A stretch of DNA of 11,224 nucleotides from Aliterella sp. RAGGC_92 (GCA_030826005.1 JAPJOW010000136.1:1-11224); one strand, 5' to 3'. Shown: positions 1-7,056, counted from the first letter of the stretch. Notes: a model not told the origin generated them from the letters alone. Translations and numbers: made by a program.

Positions 1-18
1 TTTTAGCAGGAGTAAACC

Positions 19-53
19 TGTTGAGGGTTGAAATCCGCAAGTCTTATAGCTCA
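19..53 (-). repeat. Degenerate partial copy of the two-hairpin repeat
   Basis: The stretch holds AGGGTTGAAA, then a diverged middle, then TATAGCTCAAG. These blocks match the centre and right part of the intact copy that follows at 54-113, in the same orientation. The terminal AGTCGGCT hairpin is missing and the piece abuts the next copy directly. I read it as a decayed or truncated repeat. No coding potential was seen. Confidence 0.5.
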
Positions 54-113
54 AGCCTAGCCCGCCTAGGGTTGAAACCCCAGGCTAATAGCTCAAGTCG
101 GCTCAAGCCGACT
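54..113 (-). repeat. 60-base two-hairpin dispersed repeat, copy 1
   Basis: Read on the minus strand this is AGTCGGCT-TG-AGCCGACT (8 bp stem), a spacer containing GCTATTAGCC, a second hairpin CCTGGGGTT-TC-AACCCTAGG with one G.T pair, and then the tail GGCGGGCTAGGCT. It matches the copy at 9919-9978 at 55 of 60 positions, without gaps, in inverted orientation. It lies downstream of flv2, outside any gene. The family is not one I can name. Possibilities are a REP/MITE-like element or an element that folds at transcript 3' ends. Confidence 0.85.
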
Positions 114-149
114 AAATAATGATGGTCAAAATTACAATACGTTTAGGAT

Positions 150-205
150 CAAGACCTAACTCGCCTAGGGTTGAAGCCCACTTGGCAATAACTCAAGTCT
201 AATAA
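150..205 (-). repeat. Degenerate copy of the two-hairpin repeat
   Basis: The blocks CGCCTAGGGTTGAA, GCCCA, GGCAATAACTCAAGTCT align with the central hairpin and spacer of copy 1 in the same orientation. The central stem is interrupted by extra bases and the AGTC hairpin is lost after AGTCT. It is therefore a decayed third copy in the same intergenic region. Confidence 0.5.
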
Positions 206-235
206 ATGATTAAAAACTCAAAACGCAGATATTTC

Positions 236-295
236 AGTCCATTTTAATGGACTTAAGCTATTAGCCTTGTACTTGAGTACAAGGCGGGCGATCGC
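236..295 (+). repeat. 60-base two-hairpin repeat, stem-swapped copy
   Basis: The first hairpin is AGTCCATT-TT-AATGGACT, an 8 bp perfect stem. The spacer AAGCTATTAGC follows. The second hairpin is CCTTGTACT-TG-AGTACAAGG, a 9 bp perfect stem, followed by GGCGGGC, which runs into a HIP1 site. It aligns without gaps to the copy at 9919-9978. The spacer and the GGCGGGC tail are conserved, but the inner bases of both stems differ on both arms and pairing is kept. It ends 31 bases before the flv2 stop codon. Confidence 0.75.
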
Positions 296-326
296 TCTTA
301 TCCATAATTACCACACAAATTAATTG

Positions 327-2039
327 TTAATAATGAGTTCCTGACTTGCGATGATGTACGGCGGTAATAGTATCGCTTTGAAGCAATTTACCATTACTAA
401 CAACAGCGTAGACTAACCAATGATCGCCTGCTTCCATCCGGTTATCGACAGAACATTCTACATAAGCAAGAGCATCGCTCAATATAGGAGAACCATTACT
501 CGCGGTTTCCGTACTAATTCCCGTAAATCTATCTTCCCCAGGGGCAAAAGGTTTGAGAAAATGTTTCATTAAACCTAGATGCTTGCCTTCACCTAAAATA
601 TTTAAAACAAAATTACTTCCTGGATACATCAGCGACTCAATCGCGCGATCTTTAGCGACAGCAACCGTTAAACCCGGAGGGTTGAAAGTAGCTTGAGCAA
701 CCCAAGAAGCTAACATAGCACTAGATACATCGTCTTGCTTGGACGTGACGACACATAAAGAACCAACTAGACGACCTACCGCCTGTTCTACAGTAGTAGC
801 AATTTGTCTTGGCGATCGCACTTTTTTTGCTTTTTTCAGTGCTTGAGCAAAATCTGTTCCCGCTTCTTCGCAGAGTTTGAGCGTAACATCGTTGGGTTTA
901 AACTTAACGCGCAAAGTTTCAAAACCAAAGCGATAGCCTGCATCGCGGAGTTTGCTTTCAAGTAAATCTATTGCTTCCCCACTCCAACCAAAAGAGCCAA
1001 ATACCCCAGCTAATTTACTATTAGTAGCCGTAGATAATACTATACCTAAAGCCGTTTGTACGGGTGTAGGCACGTGACCGCCTAAAGTCGGCGAACCGAT
1101 GATAAATCCGGCGGCTTTTTCCACCGCCGCTTGAATTTCCGCAGGTTCAGCTACTTCACAATTGATTGCTTCTACACCGACACCAGCTTTTGTAATTCCC
1201 CGCGCGATCGCTTGAGCTAGAGTTGCCGTGTTGCCATAAGCTGAAGCATATAGCAAAGCTACGGTTGTATCTCGATCTGTTTGTTTTTGACTCCACGTGC
1301 GATAAGCCTGGGTTAGTTCCAATAAGGCATAACGTACTAACGGGCCGTGACCTGTGGCATAAAGTCTAACGGGGAAAGAGGCTAATTTATCTAAAGCTGT
1401 TTCTACTTGACGAGCATTAGGGGCCATCAGACAGTCAAAGTAGTAGCGCCTGTCTTCATTAAATACTTCCCACCCTTCATCAAATACTTGATCGCCACAA
1501 AAATGAGCGCCGAACAACTTATCTGTATAGAGAATTTCGGTTTGCTTGTCGTAGGTACAAAGTTCGTCAGGAAATCGGGGGTTAGGAGTAGGGATAAATT
1601 GCAAATGATGCCCTTTGCCTAAATCTAAGGTTTCCTCTCCCTTAACCACTACAATCTTTAAGTCACTATCTGGTAACGCCGCGCGTAAATTAATCGCCCC
1701 AGGGTTAGAGGTGACAAAAGTTATTTGCGGAGCTACTTTTAATAAAGCTTTAAGCGTGACAGCGCGGTTGGGATTGACGTGACCTAAAATAACGTAATCT
1801 ATTAGTTCTAGATCGAAGCGCTGTTGTAAGGCGGCGAGGTAGATTTGGGTAAACGTTTCTCCTGGGGGATCGATAAGCGCTAGTTTATCGCCGCGAATCA
1901 GATAGGAGTTAGCCGTCGTACCTCTAGCTAGAGCGTATTCAATTTCAAAGCGCAGACGAGTCCAACTGCGCGATCGCAATACGGTTGTATCGGCGGCGAT
2001 TGGCAATACTTGGACATCCCGTTTTTTGGCATCTGGCAT
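327..2039 (-). CDS. flv2: Flavodiiron protein Flv2
   Basis: This is a 570-residue soluble flavodiiron protein, the Flv4 partner in the flv4-2 operon. In Synechocystis the heterodimer acts in electron transfer that protects photosystem II. Domains are a metallo-beta-lactamase-like domain (about 20-250), a flavodoxin domain (about 258-400) and a C-terminal flavin reductase domain (about 418-570) typical of oxygenic phototrophs. The diiron site is non-canonical: the HxExDH motif reads HVNPNR (87-92), the next His is Arg155, the bridging Asp is Lys174, and His231 is kept. Such loss is characteristic of Flv1 and Flv2. The FMN loops look canonical: SAYGNT (266-271), GSPTLGG (315-321), GSFGWSG (348-354). 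The ATG at 2039 has no clear Shine-Dalgarno sequence, but the N-terminus matches my memory of Synechocystis Flv2. It is the last gene of the cluster, 102 bases after the PsiE-like gene. Confidence 0.95.
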   Translation of the reverse strand: MPDAKKRDVQVLPIAADTTVLRSRSWTRLRFEIEYALARGTTANSYLIRGDKLALIDPPGETFTQIYLAALQQRFDLELIDYVILGHVNPNRAVTLKALLKVAPQITFVTSNPGAINLRAALPDSDLKIVVVKGEETLDLGKGHHLQFIPTPNPRFPDELCTYDKQTEILYTDKLFGAHFCGDQVFDEGWEVFNEDRRYYFDCLMAPNARQVETALDKLASFPVRLYATGHGPLVRYALLELTQAYRTWSQKQTDRDTTVALLYASAYGNTATLAQAIARGITKAGVGVEAINCEVAEPAEIQAAVEKAAGFIIGSPTLGGHVPTPVQTALGIVLSTATNSKLAGVFGSFGWSGEAIDLLESKLRDAGYRFGFETLRVKFKPNDVTLKLCEEAGTDFAQALKKAKKVRSPRQIATTVEQAVGRLVGSLCVVTSKQDDVSSAMLASWVAQATFNPPGLTVAVAKDRAIESLMYPGSNFVLNILGEGKHLGLMKHFLKPFAPGEDRFTGISTETASNGSPILSDALAYVECSVDNRMEAGDHWLVYAVVSNGKLLQSDTITAVHHRKSGTHY

Positions 2040-2069
2040 AGTTTTAGGTAGTTAGATGAAAGAGAAGTA

Positions 2070-2098
2070 GACAAGGGGACAAGGTGACAAAGACAAGG
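2070..2098. repeat. GACAAGG heptamer-type short tandem repeat
   Basis: Three copies of GACAAGG and one shortened GACAAA occur in a row with 0-1 base between units. They lie in the 102-base leader between the PsiE-like gene and flv2. Short heptanucleotide tandem repeats of this kind are common in cyanobacterial intergenic DNA. On the flv2 transcript they read as CCTTGTC. I infer no function. Confidence 0.6.
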
Positions 2099-2141
2099 AT
2101 GGGTTATTGGAAAGGGCGATCGTATCTAAATTCAGCAATGC

Positions 2142-2654
2142 CTAATGCTCTACGTGGTGGGAATTTGCAAGCTCAAAAGTTTGAGGTTTGTTTTTATATC
2201 GACGTTCCGGGTCAATTCCGCTAAATGTAGGCGGTATCCAAACTCGCACTACCAGTAACGCGCCCATCACGAGCAAAAACGCACAGGTTGCTAAAATTTG
2301 ACTCCAAGGTGTTTCTAATACGCCTCTAACAATTACTTCTCGTAAGGCAGAGACTATTGATACTTCTACAGCTACCCCAATCGAAACTCGTTGCTCTTGC
2401 AAGTAAATAATCAATAAACGAAACAATTCAACCAAAATCAGTAAAAACAAGATATCTGAGGTTACAGCTTTAAAGTTTAATGGTGGCAACAACGAGATAA
2501 ACATTGCTCGTAATTGGATAACCATAACGCTAAATAGACCTATGCAGAGAGAGACTACAATCAAATCTTGAATCGTTTCCAGAGCGCGGACGATCCGACT
2601 TTTGTTGAACCAACTATACCAATTACTTGACGGGTTATTGTATGAGTCTTGCAT
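2142..2654 (-). CDS. PsiE-like integral membrane protein (Sll0218 position)
   Basis: This 170-residue membrane protein is encoded between flv4 and flv2. That position is held in Synechocystis by sll0218, whose product is a thylakoid membrane protein linked to photosystem II stability. Hydrophobic segments are at about 29-53, 66-86 and 119-140, with a more amphipathic stretch at 92-113. The core SDILFLLILVELFRLLIIYL followed by a QRVSIGVAVEV segment resembles the PsiE (phosphate-starvation-inducible E) family. The C-terminus is hydrophilic and ends in a His-rich tail. The ATG at 2654 follows GGTGGAG at about 10 bases. The operon slot is sure; the PsiE family call rests on recalled pattern and is less sure. 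Orthology with Sll0218 is inferred from position and membrane character. Confidence 0.8.
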   Translation of the reverse strand: MQDSYNNPSSNWYSWFNKSRIVRALETIQDLIVVSLCIGLFSVMVIQLRAMFISLLPPLNFKAVTSDILFLLILVELFRLLIIYLQEQRVSIGVAVEVSIVSALREVIVRGVLETPWSQILATCAFLLVMGALLVVRVWIPPTFSGIDPERRYKNKPQTFELANSHHVEH

Positions 2655-2795
2655 TTATCGGCTACTCCACCTAATCTTAATAGGTCTTACTTTACTTTAC
2701 TTAACCTTATACCTCAAGTGTCTATCTATTTAAAATACTAATGATTGACTAACGACAAATTTGATAGCTCTAAAAAAAGTTGCATATTTATAACT

Positions 2796-2828
2796 AAAAA
2801 TAGGGGTAAACTTATGCGTCTACCCCTA
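2796..2828 (-). terminator. Hairpin terminator/attenuator between flv4 and the PsiE-like gene
   Basis: On the minus strand TAGGGGTAGAC pairs with GTTTACCCCTA, an 11 bp stem with one G.T pair and a GCATAA loop. TTTTT follows immediately, and a further T7 run lies slightly downstream. It begins 32 bases after the flv4 stop codon, inside the 206-base gap before the next operon gene. It looks like an intrinsic terminator and may allow partial read-through. Confidence 0.7.
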
Positions 2829-2860
2829 AAGAGAAGAAAATATGAGCAAACCATCCTAAA

Positions 2861-4579
2861 TTAGTAGTAGTTTGCAACCTTACGATGGTGAACGGCAGTA
2901 AGCGAGTCAGGTTTAGATACGCGACCATTTTGAACGGTGCTGTAAACTATCCAGTGATCGCTTGCTTCCATACGAGTAGAAACCTCGCATTCTAGGTAAG
3001 CCAAAGCATCGGTAAGAATTGGCGAACCGTTTTGGGCGCTTTGAACTTTGATGCCAGCAAAACGATCCGCACCAGGGGGGAAACGCTTGAGAAAATGTTT
3101 CATCAAGTGCAGGTGGTTGCCTTCTTCTAAGACATTCAGAACAAAGCGATCGCCTACCTGCATCAACGATTCAATGGCTCTATCTTTAGCAACAGCAATT
3201 GTTAGCCCCAAAGGTTCAAAACTTGCTTGCATTACCCATGAGGCAAGCATGGCGCTAGTCACATCGCCTTTTTGGGCTGTAATGATGTAAAGCCCGCTAC
3301 TAATGCGTCCTAGCGCTTTTTCTAAGTTAGTATCGATCGCTTTAATTTCTTTGATACTGCGATCGCGTGTCAGCCATTGTCCTAGGTCTGTACCTGATTC
3401 TTCGCAAAGCTTGTAGGTACTTTCTGTCGGCGTTTCTTTAAGGCGAATTGCTGTAAAAGCTTCGGTTAACCCGACATCAATAAACTTACTTAGTAACGGA
3501 TCGATTGGTTCGTCATCGCCGCCGCCAGACTCGTACAATCCAATCGCTTGCTTGCCTTTAGCGGCGGCTAAAACTGTACTTAAAACTGTTCTAGCATTAG
3601 TAGCCGAACTTGATGGCATCCCTAAAACAATTCCTGCACTACGACTGACAAGTTCTTGCACTTCTTGAAAATCTGCCGATCGCAAATCTACCATTTCTAC
3701 TGCTACGCCAGTTTTGGTAATTCCACTAGCTATAGCTTGAGAAAGGCGATCGCTATAACCATAGTCAGAAATGTAAAATACGGCAACAGTAGTTTCTGCC
3801 TTGGCTTTGGTTTGACTCCAAGTACGGTAACGCTTGGTTAATTCCTCTACGTGGTGCTGCAACAACGGGCCGTGACCTGTCGCCACAGTGGAAATAGTGC
3901 CTAATTCGTCCATCCGCTTCATTGCAGACAGTACCGAACGAGCGTTAGGGGCCATTAAGCAATCATAATAAAAACGAAAATCTGCTTCAATTGCGCCTAA
4001 ATCTTCGTCAAAGGTATATTCATCGCAGTAGTGCAAGCCGAAAGCATCGCACGTATAGAGAATCTGGGTTTTGCTGTCATAACTAAACATGGTATCGGGC
4101 CAGTGTAAGTTAGGAGCGCTGACAAATTCTAATTCGTGACCGTTTCCTAAATCTAAGCGATCGCCATTTTTGACAATTTGCCGCTTGAATGGCTGATGCA
4201 CCATATCTTCAAGGAACTGCAATGCTACTTTTGAGCCTACTACTATAGCTTCAGGGTTTAATTGCAAAATATCTTTAACAAGTCCGCTATGATCTGGCTC
4301 AGTATGACTGATAACTATGTAATTAATCTCTGTTGGCTCGATAAGTCCAGTCAAAGTCTCTAAATAAAGCTTGCGGAACTTTTCATGGGAAGTATCGACT
4401 AAAGCTGTTTTTTCACCTCTAATTATAAAAGAGTTATATGTAGTGCCATTTTGCAAGCCGAATTCGATGTCAAAGCGATCGCGATCCCAGTCTAAGGAGC
4501 GAATCGCTGTCGTATCGGGGGCAATTTCGGCAGTTTGTATGGTTAACCGCTTTTGGTCTTTATCAGCGAGCGCTACCAT
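2861..4579 (-). CDS. flv4: Flavodiiron protein Flv4
   Basis: This 572-residue flavodiiron protein is the first gene of the flv4-2 operon and the catalytic-site partner of Flv2. Domains are a metallo-beta-lactamase-like diiron domain (about 20-255), a flavodoxin domain (about 264-405) and a flavin reductase domain (about 420-572). All canonical iron ligands are visible: H92-x-E94-x-D96-H97, H159, D178 and H236. The flavodoxin loops depart from the usual pattern: SDYGYS at 271-276, GMPSSSA at 320-326 and ESGGGDDE at 350-357. I chose the ATG at 4579 over an upstream in-frame GTG (4612) because AAGGAG lies 6 bases before it and MVALADK matches my memory of Synechocystis Flv4. Low-CO2 induction and an antisense RNA over the 5' end are known for the Synechocystis operon, and both are possible here. 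Confidence 0.95.
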   Translation of the reverse strand: MVALADKDQKRLTIQTAEIAPDTTAIRSLDWDRDRFDIEFGLQNGTTYNSFIIRGEKTALVDTSHEKFRKLYLETLTGLIEPTEINYIVISHTEPDHSGLVKDILQLNPEAIVVGSKVALQFLEDMVHQPFKRQIVKNGDRLDLGNGHELEFVSAPNLHWPDTMFSYDSKTQILYTCDAFGLHYCDEYTFDEDLGAIEADFRFYYDCLMAPNARSVLSAMKRMDELGTISTVATGHGPLLQHHVEELTKRYRTWSQTKAKAETTVAVFYISDYGYSDRLSQAIASGITKTGVAVEMVDLRSADFQEVQELVSRSAGIVLGMPSSSATNARTVLSTVLAAAKGKQAIGLYESGGGDDEPIDPLLSKFIDVGLTEAFTAIRLKETPTESTYKLCEESGTDLGQWLTRDRSIKEIKAIDTNLEKALGRISSGLYIITAQKGDVTSAMLASWVMQASFEPLGLTIAVAKDRAIESLMQVGDRFVLNVLEEGNHLHLMKHFLKRFPPGADRFAGIKVQSAQNGSPILTDALAYLECEVSTRMEASDHWIVYSTVQNGRVSKPDSLTAVHHRKVANYY

Positions 4580-4585
4580 AATCGT

Positions 4586-4591
4586 CTCCTT
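4586..4591 (-). promoter_or_regulatory. Ribosome binding site fixing the flv4 start
   Basis: AAGGAG on the minus strand is followed by a 6-base spacer and the ATG at 4579. The competing GTG at 4612 would lie upstream of this site, so the ATG is the supported start. Confidence 0.85.
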
Positions 4592-4642
4592 AGCAACTAT
4601 CTTTATTCTCACACGAGTGCTAAGTAAAGTTTTATTGAATAA

Positions 4643-4672
4643 TTTATAGTTGAGTTAAAAAAAATCAATCAA
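4643..4672 (-). promoter_or_regulatory. Candidate flv4-2 promoter overlapping a LysR-type dyad
   Basis: On the minus strand TTGATT (4672-4667), an 18-base spacer and TATAAA (4648-4643) form a plausible sigma-70-type promoter. It would give a leader of roughly 57 bases before flv4. Within it, TTGA-N11-TCAA (4650-4668) is a dyad of the kind bound by LysR-type regulators. In Synechocystis the flv4-2 operon responds to carbon status through such a regulator (NdhR/CcmR). The promoter and the binding site are both predictions. Confidence 0.4.
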
Positions 4673-4880
4673 GTGTAAAGAGATACTCTGATAAAAAATC
4701 AAATAGAACGAGGCAAACACGCCGATCGAGGTGTAAACTGCAACAAACCAGCTTTTGCGCTTCTACCTCAAGATAGACAATTTTCAACACAAATTGATTT
4801 CATAATGAACACCAGGATTTAGCTTGTACTCAAAATGCTCGTAATTAGTTTAGTAAATTTTAGGCAGGGAGTTACTTAAA

Positions 4881-7022
4881 ATGACTCTATTAAAAAACCT
4901 AAAAGCCTTGGCAATCAATATGTTGGTAAGTCCGATTAAATTGCTAGGAGGGTTGTCAAGTCAACTTAAAAAAAGCTTGACTATAGTTACCGTTGTAGCA
5001 ATTACAGTTTTAGCAGGACATACAGTATCCGCACAAATAACACCGCCATCATCGTTATTGACGGTTGGTTCGTTAAAAAATATACCAATTCCCGAACCAA
5101 GCAATCTCAATCAATTTCTAGTTGCAGATAAGAAGACTGGGGTTGTAAATAAAACACCAGCGATCGCTTTAGGTAAAGCGCTATTTTGGGATATGCAAGT
5201 TGGTAGTGACGGGATTCAATCTTGCGCTAGTTGTCACTTTCATGCTGGAGCAGATAACAGAATTAAAAATCAGCTTAACCCTGGCTTATTGAGGGTAAAC
5301 ACGGATGGAACTAGCAATGCAGATCGGCGCTTAGACTTGGGTGGATGGAATTACACTTTACAACCCGGCGATTATCCTTTCCACAAATTAGCAGACCCAA
5401 ATAATCGAAATTCAACAGTCCTGAGCGATACCAACGACATTACTTCGTCTCAAGGAGTCGCAAACGCCGAATTTGTGGACATAGTACCTGGTAGCTCTCA
5501 AGATCAAGTAAACTATAAACCTGATGAAGTGTTTAATATTGGCGGTACGAATATTCGTCGAGTGCAATCGCGCAACACGCCAACGGTAATTAATGCAATT
5601 TTTAACTTTCGCAACTTTTGGGATGGACGCGCCCCCAATGATTTTAATGGTATTAATGAATTTGGCGCTAAAGATGTTAATGCCAAGCTTTACAAAGCAG
5701 ATAATCCGAGTAAACTAACAGAAGTTAAAATCAGCCTCAATAATGCTTCTCTAGCATCCCAAGCACTAGGGCCGCCATTAAGCTCTTTTGAGTCCTCCGC
5801 CGACGGACGCACGTTTACAGAAATTGGCGATAAATTTGGCGATATAGACAAAAAATCTAAAGATAATGCCAAAGGCAAAAAGTTACCGAGAAAGCTTGGT
5901 AAAAAACTTTTACCATTAAGACCTTTAGGTAAACAAATCGTCCACCCAGAAGATAGCGTTTTGGGAACAGAAAGTAGAGTACCGGAGTTAGGACTAAAAA
6001 CTGATAGCTACGAAAAATTAATCGAGCAAGCCTTCCAATCTCAATGGTGGAAGTCCAATCGCATGATTCAAATTGGTGAAAATGGTGTAAGGACTGTAGT
6101 CAAAAAGCCCGATCGTAACTTATTAACTAATGAGTATACGTTGATGGAATACAACTTCCCATTATTTTTTGGGTTAGCAGTGCAGTTGTACGAAGCAACT
6201 TTAGTTTCGGACGATACACCCTTCGATCGCTTCCAAGCTGGGGATTATAGCGCTTTAACCGCCGAGCAGCAAAAAGGTTTAGAGATTTTTCTGGGACAAG
6301 ATGAGAAAAATGGCGGTGGTAGATGTATTAACTGCCATAGCGGCCCAGAATTTACGGATGCTTCGGTAAGCAAAGTCTCAAAAAATCCCTTAAGACGACG
6401 AGAGGGAAATATTATCGATCGCGGTTTCAACAATATTGGCGTTAGACCTACCTGGGACGACTTAGGAGTAGGGGATGTCGATCCGTTTGGCAATCCGCTA
6501 TCAACCGCAAGGTTAGCCTTCCAGGGACGTTTTAGCGACCCAACGCTCAATCCGCCCATCAATTCCAAAGATATCTTGGGAGTAGATGGAGCTTTTAAAA
6601 CTCCTGGATTGCGGAATATAGAATTAACTGCTCCTTATTTTCACAATGGGGGACAATCTACGCTGCGCCAAGTTGTTGATTTTTACGCTCGCGGCGGCGA
6701 TTTTCAACCGATACCTAGTCGAGATGGGGAAATAAGACCTTTATCTACGCTAATTTTAGGTAAAACTCCTGAAGAAGTAGAACAAGCAAAAGAAGCGTTA
6801 GTAGCTTTCTTAAAATCCCTTACCGACGATCGCGTCCGCTATCAAAAAGCACCTTTCGATCACCCCCAATTATGGGTTACAAACGGACACCAAGGCGATT
6901 CTACAGGTGTGATTAATGATGGTAGTGGTAAAGCAGCCGATGACATGATAGAAGTTGTTGCTGTTGGTCGTAATGGTAGCGACAAGGCTTTAACAAATTT
7001 CTTGTCAAGTGCAAGCAACTAA
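4881..7022 (+). CDS. Exported di-heme cytochrome c peroxidase/MauG-family protein
   Basis: A 713-residue predicted periplasmic or lumenal di-heme protein. A basic N-terminus and a hydrophobic stretch (33-48) end in a signal-peptidase-like VSA-Q site near residue 51. Two CxxCH heme motifs are present: CASCH at 115-119 and CINCH at 482-486. Family landmarks include FWDGRA (246-251), SYEKLIEQAF (376-385), TPGLRN (574-579), APYFHNGG (584-591) and a C-terminal KAPFDHPQL (656-664). The position 14 residues after His588, where classical bacterial cytochrome c peroxidases have the Met heme ligand, is Tyr602 in VVDFYARGG. This resembles MauG. It is about twice the usual 320-360 residues, with large insertions between the hemes including a stretch at 323-352 with 12 Lys/Arg in 30. 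AGGGAG lies 9 bases before the ATG. It is divergent from flv4. The family is clear; substrate and partner are unknown. Confidence 0.88.
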   Translation: MTLLKNLKALAINMLVSPIKLLGGLSSQLKKSLTIVTVVAITVLAGHTVSAQITPPSSLLTVGSLKNIPIPEPSNLNQFLVADKKTGVVNKTPAIALGKALFWDMQVGSDGIQSCASCHFHAGADNRIKNQLNPGLLRVNTDGTSNADRRLDLGGWNYTLQPGDYPFHKLADPNNRNSTVLSDTNDITSSQGVANAEFVDIVPGSSQDQVNYKPDEVFNIGGTNIRRVQSRNTPTVINAIFNFRNFWDGRAPNDFNGINEFGAKDVNAKLYKADNPSKLTEVKISLNNASLASQALGPPLSSFESSADGRTFTEIGDKFGDIDKKSKDNAKGKKLPRKLGKKLLPLRPLGKQIVHPEDSVLGTESRVPELGLKTDSYEKLIEQAFQSQWWKSNRMIQIGENGVRTVVKKPDRNLLTNEYTLMEYNFPLFFGLAVQLYEATLVSDDTPFDRFQAGDYSALTAEQQKGLEIFLGQDEKNGGGRCINCHSGPEFTDASVSKVSKNPLRRREGNIIDRGFNNIGVRPTWDDLGVGDVDPFGNPLSTARLAFQGRFSDPTLNPPINSKDILGVDGAFKTPGLRNIELTAPYFHNGGQSTLRQVVDFYARGGDFQPIPSRDGEIRPLSTLILGKTPEEVEQAKEALVAFLKSLTDDRVRYQKAPFDHPQLWVTNGHQGDSTGVINDGSGKAADDMIEVVAVGRNGSDKALTNFLSSASN

Positions 7023-7056
7023 TTACTTTTGCCTTTTACTGTTCTTAATTAGACTG

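Noticed and set aside
236..295. Intrinsic terminator for flv2
   Set aside because: The hairpins are strong, but on the minus strand no T-run follows either one, so I list it as a repeat and not as a terminator.
1..326. Repeated blocks that might be taken for a CRISPR array
   Set aside because: Copies differ in length, orientation and completeness, spacing is irregular, and the units are themselves long palindromes. No cas gene is present.
4580..4612. GTG start extending Flv4 by 11 residues
   Set aside because: The Shine-Dalgarno site AAGGAG lies inside this extension, 6 bases before the ATG at 4579, and Flv4 proteins begin at MVAL as I recall.
4371..4649. Open frame on the plus strand over the flv4 5' end
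   Set aside because: It overlaps flv4 in antisense, the frame has no recognisable protein features and there is no ribosome binding site. An antisense RNA is more likely than a protein.
6245..6568. Open frame of 107 codons antisense to the di-heme protein gene
   Set aside because: It lies wholly within a well-supported gene that has heme motifs in the sense frame, and its own translation shows no domain or signal.
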